Shown one piece after another: positions 9,156 to 15,437 of a stretch of 15,437 bases of DNA. This stretch comes from Brachionus rotundiformis (taxonomy: Eukaryota > Rotifera > Eurotatoria > Ploima > Brachionidae): assembly GCA_016802295.1 (NCBI GenBank), contig JAESIW010000196.1:1-15437 (forward strand), given 5' to 3'. The translations under genes and the position numbers were made by a program. The first letter of the stretch is position 1, and each line of letters begins with the position of its first letter. A model generated the notes under the pieces. The model saw only the letters and a list, made by a program, of their open reading frames with translations. It was not told the origin of the DNA and did not search any database.

Positions 9156-9292
9156 TGTCAAATATAATATAAGGTCATTCTTAAATTGTCTATCACATAA
9201 TTAGTTTTTGATATAATATTAGAATAATCTATTTTATTAATAATAAATATTCTAATAAATATTATATAAAACATCATACTTTTTCCTTAACA
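9156..9292 (+). repeat. LTR, presumed 3' LTR of the plus-strand gypsy relic
   Basis: This 137-bp segment begins TGTCAAAT and ends TTAACA, so it has the usual TG..CA ends. It closely matches, in inverted orientation, the segment 12814-12654. Shared blocks include AATATAAGGTCATTCTTAAA and TATATAAAACATCATACTTT. It is 24 bp shorter than the other copy because of indels in its middle. The polypurine tract immediately upstream makes it the 3' LTR of the integrase-bearing element. Confidence 0.7.
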
Positions 9293-9482
9293 TGTATTAA
9301 TTTTATTTAATTTCCAAAATTTATTAATAAAAAAAACAATAATTTGAATTATCTATTTTTATATTAATGCTAAGCCATTAGAGGGCATATCAATTTAAAG
9401 CTCTCTTAGTGTGTTTATTTTTTGCCGTATGTAACCGTACGTTTAACTTCATTACGATTATTTATTATAAATGGGCTGCCAA

Positions 9483-9694
9483 CTAAGTAGGTTTCTTCGG
9501 TGTTACAAAGGCATCGAGATAATCGATGTCCATTGTTTTGGAGAAGAAGTAATGGCAAAATTGTCTTTTAAAAAATGTAAAAGGACATGATCAATCGTTT
9601 TGTTATTCACTTTAATACGGTAATTTATAAAAAGTTTGACTGACACATTAATATCGAATATTGTGGTATCGAATATTTTGACCCAAGATAACAT
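9483..9694 (-). other. Small unrecognised open frame after the chromodomain
   Basis: A minus-strand ATG at 9694 opens 63 codons (MLSWVKIFDTTIFDINVSVK, later TIDHVLLHFLKDNF) to TAA at 9503. In another frame the end continues as MDIDYLDAFVTPKKPT to TAG at 9485-9483. Both frames look coding near the end, so a one-base shift is likely. It lies downstream of the chromodomain of the minus-strand gypsy relic and could be that element's C-terminal extension, or an independent fragment. No family is recognised. Confidence 0.3.
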
Positions 9695-9882
9695 TTTCTA
9701 TATTGAAAATTGATTATTTTCACTATCAAAAATGCAATTACCTTCTTCAGGCTTTCGACAAACATATATTCATCAATTAAAATTTAATTGTTTTCTTGAT
9801 TTTTCTTTGTATTTAAAAAATTGATCCTTAATAACGCAATTTTTGAAGATTCCGATACTTTTTTGTTTTATTCATTAACTAT

Positions 9883-10284
9883 TTAGGTTTTATCAAATTC
9901 ATTTTCAGAAGTCCATTTATTTTCTTCTTCAGGAAAGTTTTTCCATTTTATCCAAAATTCTTTTTATCATGTCTTATCCTATTGTTAAGGATTCGCTCAA
10001 TTTCACTATGATTATTATGATTTTCTTCTGAATCGATTGGTTCTGAAACTCGTTTTAATTTAAGTTTGTTAATGGATAATTTGACGTGAGTAATTCACTA
10101 TCTTTAATTTTTAGCATATGATTGCCACTTTTGGTAACTTCATGAACCATAAATGGTCCGTAAAATTTACGATTTAATTGAAAATCGGCTCTGGATAATT
10201 GTTTATCTTCTCAATTTTTTCTGTATCTGTTTTTATCGAGATTTTCGAAACGATGTGTCCTAAAACTCTTAACAATTTTGCGAA
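9883..10284 (-). pseudogene. Chromodomain Ty3/gypsy pol relic (RT scrap + post-integrase + chromodomain)
   Basis: Minus strand from 10284: LGHIVSKISIKTDTEKIEKI, the conserved block at the C-terminal edge of gypsy reverse transcriptase, ending at a stop at 10176-10174. Overlapping it in another frame from about 10205 is DFQLNRKFYGPFMVHEVTKS, the post-integrase module that normally lies far downstream. A shift near 10085 leads to KLKLKRVSEPIDSEE and IERILNNRIRHDKKNF. A last one-base shift leads to WIKWKNFPEEENKWTSENEF, the aromatic and acidic core of a chromodomain, then TAA at 9885-9883. Chromodomains in this clade (chromoviruses) direct integration to marked chromatin. RNase H, protease and all integrase catalytic residues are gone, so the copy is internally deleted and dead. 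Confidence 0.8.
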
Positions 10285-10435
10285 CCAGTTACATTTTTTT
10301 AGATTTACTCGACTTACTCGAATTTACTCAATATTTAATTCATACGAAAAATCATCATCATCAAATGGATCTATTTCATCCAAATGGTTTCTAGTTCTAT
10401 CATATTTAGATAACCTTCTATTTCAGGTCAAATAT

Positions 10436-11069
10436 CAAACTTAAATAACATTATTTTCATTTTTTCATCAATATCACTAGTCTGATTTAGACTCAATTGA
10501 AACTGGTTAATATACTCATCTATAGAGCCATTCTTTTTCATTTTAACTAACTTTTTGATCACAATATCATCAATATTTTTGCTTTAAACCTTTTTAAAAT
10601 TTCTTTTTAAATTCTGTCCAAGTGATTTTTGGATTTGCTCTTAGTATAGCATTATAAACCTGCTGAGCTTATCCCTTAGAGTATGAACGAGCATAAAAAT
10701 TTTTTCACTCTTAGGGATATTTGCATTCTTCAAATTTATATCTAAACTAAATAACCAACTTTCTACAGCTTCAGAAAGTTTCCCTTCAAAAATAGGTTGT
10801 GCTGAACTAACAGGAAAACGTCTTCCATTTTCCCGTTCATCTTCTATCTCAGTAAAAAAATCATCAAAATCCTCAACATAATTGTCTAAATTTCTATTAT
10901 TTTCTTTTTCAATATTTTTAAATTTAGCAAGTTGTGATTCCAATTCCTTAATTTTTCTATTTTGTTCCTCCATTAGTTTCTTTGACTGGTCACTTAAATT
11001 TAAAAGTGTTTCAAATGTATCTGGATTACGATTTTTATCACTTAAGCTTAAGATAAATTTTATTCTTTT
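10436..11069 (-). pseudogene. Ty3/gypsy gag relic
   Basis: The open minus frame begins after a TGA at 11072-11070, with an ATG at 10973 opening 110 codons. The N-terminus is a coiled coil (MEEQNRKIKELESQLAKF), then an acidic linker. The retrotransposon gag core follows: FEGKLSEAVESWLFSLDINL, IPKSEKIFMLVHTL, a frameshift near 10665, QQVYNAILRANPKITWTEFK, a TAA, and SIDEYINQFQLSLNQTSDID to a stop at about 10436. Gag forms the particle that packages element RNA. No CCHC knuckle is seen. The frame ends about 150 bases before the reverse transcriptase scrap, with protease and most of reverse transcriptase deleted. Orientation and order fit one element with the pol relic at 9883-10284. Confidence 0.8.
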
Positions 11070-11284
11070 TCAAGTTAATAAGATAAATTATGGTTAAAAA
11101 AATTTTAATTATTATTTTTTATTATGAATAAATTTTATGTCAATTAAAAAAATTTGTCTTATAAATATTTTTGCCTTTGTATACACCTAAATTGTAAGAT
11201 TTTAATATATAATTATGTTCATTATCATTCATATTAAAAAATAAAAATAAATCAAATTGGAGTGTAAAATTACAATCTTTCGCC

Positions 11285-12236
11285 TTATTCAAAACAAATC
11301 TTGCAAATTGAAGTGACCACAGATTCTTCTAAACAAGTGCTACAAGCAACTCTTTCTCTTAAACTACAGGTAAGACATGATTTGTGCTTATTATACTTCT
11401 ACACTTTCTTCTATCATCTATAACGTTGTTTTTTTAATAGAACCTGTAATTGGTGCTGACTCATTATTGTTTTAACCTTAGTAGATGTTGACTGATTGTT
11501 TGGAGTAGTAGGTTAACCTTTTATTTGAATAACCTGATCTATAATTTCTTGTCCTAAACCAATTAAGAACTATCTTCTTGAAATTTTACTTTTGTTGCAT
11601 TCTTTGAACAATACCCAGCTATTTATTGCAGCCATATTCAACAAATTAAAAAATACAAGAACTGGCCAACGTCTTGTTTTAAATTTACCGAGTAAGTTTT
11701 TGTCATATTATCGACTAAATCAACTCTTACTTTTGTTTTATAGTAGATATCGATTATGTTTGGAAATTTTTTTTTGTTGTTTGGTAATATTGCTACGAAA
11801 AGAGGAAAGTAACACGACATTTTGTTGCATATCTTGTAGTTCCGGGTTTTTTATTAAAAAAAATTTTCTTTCTTACAGATAAATCTTCTCCATTTTTTAA
11901 CTTTGTCCATATGACTCAAATTTTACTTGTCTTGTCAATATTTTGGTCCTCGTTTACCCTATTCATTGTCCTTTCAATCGAATCAATTATATGATGGTTT
12001 GTATTATCCAGTTCTTCTTCTCCGCTCTCCCCCCCACCCCAAAAAAAAAGATCTCTCTCTCATCAGAATCCTCGTCAACATCAGCATCAACTTCATCAAA
12101 TTCATCCAAAAAGTTATCATCGCCCAAAAAAACCGCATCATCATCATCTGAAGCTATAGATTGAATGTCATCCGTATTCCTCAAGGCTTCAAGGGCCTTT
12201 AGGGCAGCCTCTCTTTTAAAAATTTTAAATATTGTA
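11285..12236 (-). pseudogene. piggyBac-type transposase relic
   Basis: The minus strand starts with REAALKALEALRNTDDIQSI and a long Asp/Glu run (about 12236-11990), the acidic N-terminus typical of piggyBac transposases. After an unclear stretch comes NVVLLSSFRSNI (about 11830), then IIDIYYKTKVRVDLVDNM, the block around the third catalytic Asp. A one-base shift near 11685 gives FKTRRWPVLVFFNLLNMAAI then NSWVLF and SRR-stop-FLIGLG. The end is a cysteine-rich zinc domain, CLTCSLRERVACSTCLEES then ICKICF, stopping at TAA 11287-11285. The family is a DDD cut-and-paste transposase acting at TTAA. The segment with the first two catalytic aspartates is missing, so this is an internally deleted dead copy. 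Terminal inverted repeats with TTAA could not be placed. It lies between the inverted LTR copy and the gag relic, perhaps inserted there. Confidence 0.82.
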
Positions 12237-12261
12237 CTATTTTAATTTAAAATTAATTATT

Positions 12262-12597
12262 TTATTTTATTAAAGCAATTTTTAATCCATAAAATTTTGC
12301 AAATAATTCAAAAAGTGACAAATTGACACCACCGGTTCTAAGAGGTATAACTTTTTTAATGAAGATTTAATTTATACATACTTTATTTCTATTTTTATTT
12401 TTCTTTTTGATAACAAATAATATTTGTAGAATAAAATTTCTGAAAACTTTTTTCATAGAAAAATTATTCAAGGATACTCCAAAAGTTTCAAATTGATATT
12501 AAGATCTTTTGAGGGTTAGACATTTTTTGAGACCATACATGCTTGACGTTTCGCTTGAATTATCTTCATTAATTTTTGACATCTTTTGTTGATACAT
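12262..12597 (-). other. Short open frames downstream of the inverted LTR
   Basis: Two small minus-strand frames follow the LTR. The first is 12597-12499, 32 codons (contains KMSKINEDNSSETSSMYGLK). The second is 12366-12262, 34 codons (contains VNLSLFELFAKFYGLKIA). Their amino-acid mix is protein-like, and their place just inside an LTR would suit the start of gag of that element. No domain is identifiable. The second might alternatively belong to a 5' exon of the neighbouring piggyBac relic. Confidence 0.3.
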
Positions 12598-12636
12598 TTT
12601 CGAATTGGATTGTTTATTTTTCCAATATAGTAAATA

Positions 12637-12651
12637 CCTGAGCTGCTCCCA
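12637..12651 (-). other. Candidate tRNA primer binding site
   Basis: On the minus strand TGGGAGCAGCTCAGG begins two bases after the CA end of the LTR copy. Primer binding sites start with TGG just inside a 5' LTR. I cannot name the matching tRNA from memory with confidence, so the call rests on position and the TGG start only. Confidence 0.35.
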
Positions 12652-12653
12652 AC

Positions 12654-12814
12654 TGTTAACGAAAAAGTATGATGTTTTATATAATATTTATTGGAAATTG
12701 AATAATATAAAAAGGATTAACTATAAATACCATAAAAATAAGTTATTCTAACATTAGATCATAAACTGATTATTGGATAGACAATTTAAGAATGACCTTA
12801 TATTAAATTTGACA
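12654..12814 (-). repeat. LTR, inverted second copy
   Basis: A 161-bp segment read from 12814 (TGTCAAATTTAATATAAGG) to 12654 (..GTTAACA) with TG..CA ends, matching 9156-9292 in opposite orientation. It is followed inward by a possible primer binding site and preceded by a T-run, not a purine tract. It therefore looks like a 5' LTR, or a solo LTR, of a minus-oriented copy of the same family as the plus-strand integrase relic. Confidence 0.65.
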
Positions 12815-12934
12815 TAAAAAAAAAAATTTTTGTGGTTTAAAATCTTATTAAATAATATTTTGTTATCTTAAACAAAAAAATGAATGAACTTAATCTAAAA
12901 TACATAAAAAATTAATCAAGAAAATATTAAAAGT

Positions 12935-13749
12935 TGTCTGCAAAATATCTTTTTCTATCTCATTTTTCTAGCAGAATTGAAATTTCGTAATAAAACCGCT
13001 TTGCAAGTGAAAGAGACGTATTGTAGGGTGGTTTAAATACAAAAAATTGCCTAAAATCAGTCCTCACGCTTTAACATTAGATCGCCTTCGAAAACTAAGT
13101 CCATATTCGTAATCAGCACACTCGTTTAGCCCAGAAAACCATAAATTATAGCATTTTAACTCAAACTTTTTTCCACTACAAAAATAGGCCAAAATAGGTC
13201 AAGAGCGACTTGAGCCTCGTTCTTACAACGATATAGCTCCATTAGCACTTTTTCTGACTCATTTTTCGAGAAGAACTCAGATTTTCTAATTAACTCATTT
13301 TATCGTTTAAATTGTATCTGGTATACACGTTTTAATGCAAATTCCTTAACTCAGTGCTCACGCCTCAACATTAGGTCTCCTTCGAAAACCAAATCCATTT
13401 TCGTTATCAGCTCACTCGATTAGGCCAGAATCCACTCTGAACCGTATTTATTATTTTCATGACCACTTTGGCTCAGATTTGATCAAATGTGGTAACATTC
13501 CGCTAAAGCAGGCGCTTTAAGCTATAATGTACGACATAGCTAAAAAAAACTTTTTCTTACTCATTTTTCGAGCAGAATTCAGATTTCTTTATCAAATCGC
13601 TATGTTGTTGATATCCAAGTCTTCTGAGCTTCAAAATTTTAAAAAAGCCTTAAAATCAGCCCTCACGTCTCCGCCTCTCATCCCATCCAAAAACAAAGTT
13701 CTTTTTCGTAATCAGCATCTTCTAAAAGCCAAAAAAGCACTTTTAACCA
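12935..13749. repeat. Three diverged tandem units of about 300 bp (satellite-like)
   Basis: Equivalent landmarks recur at steps of 299 and 302 bases. CATTTTTC(T/G)AG..AGAA lies at 12961, 13260 and 13562. A CAG(T/C)CCTCACG-type block followed by CATTAG(A/G)TC(G/T)CCTTCGAAAAC lies in units 1 and 2. CGTAATCAGCA or CGTTATCAGCT lies in all three. The third unit is partial, ending near a CACTTTTAACC that matches ATTTTAACTC of unit 1. The units are clearly diverged from one another. An open frame at 13527-13757 falls inside the array and is not a gene. A related inverted unit ends the window. Confidence 0.8.
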
Positions 13750-14857
13750 ATGCCTAATTTAAATGACACAACAAAAAGAAAAACAGAAGACGAACAAGAA
13801 AAAAATGGATGCAAATCAAAACAGCTTTCCTAAGAACATGCAAATAAACCATGAATAGAAACAAAAGTAAAAGTATTTGTTTAATTCAGATCGTATAATT
13901 AATTTTATAAAGAAGTGTCGATATATAATTGAAAAAAAAATAGAAGATATAAAAAAATTTCAAGCTCAATTTCAAATTGATTATCGAATTGTCTATGAAT
14001 GTTTAACTTATATCATAAGCCATGTTGCCCAGATGAAAAAAATGTAGTTAAAATTACACGAAGAATAAAGAAAAAAAGCAAAGCATACTCAAATAAGCTT
14101 GTAAATGAAAGATTCATAAACGAATTCAAAGTTTCAAAAATATGGGAATTCGAACTGATTTCGCGTCAAAGACGTTCAAGAAAATAAATAATGATAAATA
14201 TAGAGCAAGATGTATACTTTATAAGAAAATTTATAAAAACATATAAAGTATATTAAGGTATACAATATATACTAGGATTAAATAAAACCAGAGTAATTTA
14301 AGGTTGTTGTTTTTTTATTTTAACCTGTTTAATTATTAGCTTTTATTTCAAGCCTTCATTTGTTTGTTTGGTCAAAAAACAACTGGTTGAGAGTATTTGA
14401 ACAAGATTGTGAAAAATTTAGATAATAATCAGATTCAAAACAGAACAATCAACATTCGAGGAAAAAGAAACAGAAAATTAAGTTCAATCGATTCTGAATT
14501 AATTTCCAGTGAATCGGAACAAAGTGATTTTGATAATTCTTTTAAGCAAGGAAAAACATAACAATATCACTATGATGAAATTGCAGACTAAGAATTTATC
14601 AATCTTAAAATGAATCTTCCAACATGGGGTTCTTTAAGAAATACACCAGAATATCTAATCGATGTATATGTTACAAACACAAGTCTAGTAAACTATTTTT
14701 TACTTGTATTTTGGCTATTTTTTCCTGAAATCCTAATATTTTTAGTTATTTGCCTTCAAATAATTCAAAATTATTATTAATAGAAATTATCGAAATGATA
14801 GATTATATTTAATTTTAAACACTAAAAGAACAAGAACAGTTTCCATAATAAATTTTT
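13750..14857 (+). pseudogene. Unrecognised intron-bearing gene relic between inverted satellite units
   Basis: Coding-like plus-strand blocks follow one another. ATG 13750 opens MPNLNDTTKRKTEDEQEKNG to TAA 13834-13836. Bases 13871-14047 read KKCRYIIEKKIEDIKKFQAQ then IDYRIVYECLTYIISHVAQ. Another frame takes over near 14020 and reads VVKITRRIKKKSKAYSNKLV to TAA at 14187. A weak block (from 14188, MINIEQDVYFIRKF) follows. Then 14391-14687 has a Ser/Glu/Asp-rich stretch (SSIDSELISSESEQSDFDNS), stops at 14559 and 14589, and MNLPTWGSLRNTPEYLIDVY. A 58-base GT..AG intron fits at 14688-14745, with RNDRLYLILNTKRTRT after it. The N-terminal part is basic and the acidic, serine-rich part recalls transposase N-termini. 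I recognise no family. The blocks could be one decayed gene or two. Flanking by inverted copies of the same satellite unit suggests it may be part of a mobile unit. Confidence 0.45.
14688..14745 (+). other. Probable 58-base intron
   Basis: The donor is CTA|GTAAAC and the acceptor CTAATATTTTTAG|TTATT, with a T-rich interior. The length matches the 54-74-base introns elsewhere in the window. It follows the strongest coding block of this region (PEYLIDVYVTNTSL). The downstream frame meets a TAA soon after splicing, so either the gene is broken or the acceptor differs. Confidence 0.4.
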
Positions 14858-15107
14858 GAAATAAACTGATTTAAAGGACTTTACTAGTTAAATTTAAACT
14901 AATCTAAAATCATTTTTACTGAATATCATTTATTGTTTATTTTAATATTTCTCAAAAAAGGATTCCTTTTTTTAAATATTTTTTAAATCTATTGAAAAAC
15001 GTAAAATAATCTCAACAAATTAATTTTCAGGACATTAATAAAATATAGGTCGCTTTTAAAGTCATTTAATTCATTAATGTAGCATAAATAAAATTGTTAT
15101 CCCGTCA
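14858..15107. other. AT-rich spacer
   Basis: No open frame with coding character, no repeat and no RNA gene recognised. It separates the unknown gene relic from the terminal hairpin and inverted satellite unit. Confidence 0.5.
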
Positions 15108-15136
15108 AAATCAAGTCAAGTCACATGACTTGATTT
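15108..15136. repeat. 11-bp perfect hairpin
   Basis: AAATCAAGTCA (15108-15118) pairs with TGACTTGATTT (15126-15136) around a 7-base loop. A shorter alternative, AAGTCA/TGACTT, is nested within it. It stands just outside the inverted satellite unit at the end of the window and may mark its border. Confidence 0.6.
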
Positions 15137-15169
15137 GCTCTTGACTTTGAATGATATCCTCGAATATTA

Positions 15170-15437
15170 ATTGTTGTGTTTGGAATCTGATTATTATCTA
15201 AGTTTAAAGTTTTGCACATCTCGATGTCCCATTCCTGCGAAAGCTGCCAACTCGCTATGTCGTTGCAATGTGGGGCTTAATTTAGGCCATTTTTACACAT
15301 TTATCGAGCTTAGAATACTTCCCTACCAACCTTATAGCGATTTAAGCACGGAATGTGAATTCTACTCGAAAAATGAAATTTTTTTTCGTGTTAATGCGTT
15401 GATAAGCACGTTCTTTGGGCGATTAATACCAAATTTT
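15170..15437 (-). repeat. Inverted, diverged copy of the 300-bp satellite unit
   Basis: Read on the plus strand, TATAGCGATTT..GAATTCTACTCGAAAAATGAA matches the reverse complement of unit 3 (CATAGCGATTT..GAATTCTGCTCGAAAAATGAG). GGGCTTAATTTAGGCCATTTTT and the following ACATTTA match the reverse complement of unit 1 (GGACTGATTTTAGGCAATTTTT..). CTGATTATTATCTAAGTTT matches weakly further out. Order and spacing agree over about 250 bases. The copy runs to the window edge and may continue. Confidence 0.65.

Noticed and set aside
10199..10444. 81-codon plus-strand open frame
   Set aside because: Antisense to the reverse transcriptase scrap and the gag-pol gap of the minus-strand gypsy relic.
10882..11097. 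71-codon plus-strand open frame
   Set aside because: Antisense to the gag coiled coil. Its Ser/Phe/Leu bias is a reflection of that strand.
11592..12164. Plus-strand open frames, including a serine-rich one
   Set aside because: Antisense to the piggyBac transposase. The serine run is the complement of its acidic stretch.
9156..12814. The inverted repeats as terminal repeats of the piggyBac element
   Set aside because: They begin TG and end CA, lack TTAA at the edges, and one is preceded by a polypurine tract, all features of LTRs.
13527..13757. 76-codon plus-strand open frame
   Set aside because: Lies within the third satellite unit, and the equivalent positions of the other units are not open.
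1..15437. CRISPR arrays, rRNA and tRNA genes, bacterial promoters or terminators
   Set aside because: No short regular direct repeats with spacers, no cloverleaf or rRNA signature found by eye, and the genome is eukaryotic.

Overview
The window is very AT-rich (by eye about three quarters A+T) and looks like animal nuclear DNA. The evidence is short spliceosomal introns of 54-74 bases with GT..AG ends, a MYT1-type C2HC zinc-finger motif, and several eukaryotic transposon families lying next to each other. There are no bacterial operons, ribosome binding sites or RNA genes that I can support. A compact-intron invertebrate, for example a monogonont rotifer, would fit, but that is inference.

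Layout. Bases 1-1078 hold no convincing gene. Bases 1079-2251 hold two divergent, somewhat GC-richer coding relics that I do not recognise. Bases 3390-4132 hold the best host-like gene: four exons encoding a coiled coil followed by a partial C2HC zinc finger. A possible extra upstream exon lies at 2999-3062. Bases 4133-5475 are AT-rich with small hairpins. A pair of GC-rich hairpins at 5476-5536 and an unknown minus-strand coding relic (5856-6089) follow. Next comes a decayed Helitron Rep/helicase on the minus strand (6311-7665), which keeps the Rep tyrosine pair, the Walker A motif and a clean 57-base intron.

From 7743 the window is a pile of nested or adjacent broken transposons. A plus-strand Ty3/gypsy integrase relic (7743-8318) runs into an unrecognised downstream remnant (to 9084), a polypurine tract and a 137-bp LTR (9156-9292). 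A minus-strand chromodomain-type Ty3/gypsy element follows: gag 10436-11069, then a reverse transcriptase scrap, post-integrase region and chromodomain at 9883-10284. A minus-strand piggyBac transposase (11285-12236) lies beyond it. A second, inverted copy of the first element's LTR (12654-12814) carries a candidate primer binding site and short open frames. Every one of these elements is internally deleted or frame-broken, so none looks autonomous.

Bases 12935-13749 are three diverged tandem units of about 300 bp. The window ends (about 15170-15437) in an inverted, diverged copy of the same unit. Between the two lies an unrecognised, intron-bearing coding region (13750 to about 14857) with several stops. 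This satellite-flanked unknown gene is the most novel-looking arrangement here. The genes do not form a pathway. The window reads as a graveyard of mobile elements around one possible host gene.
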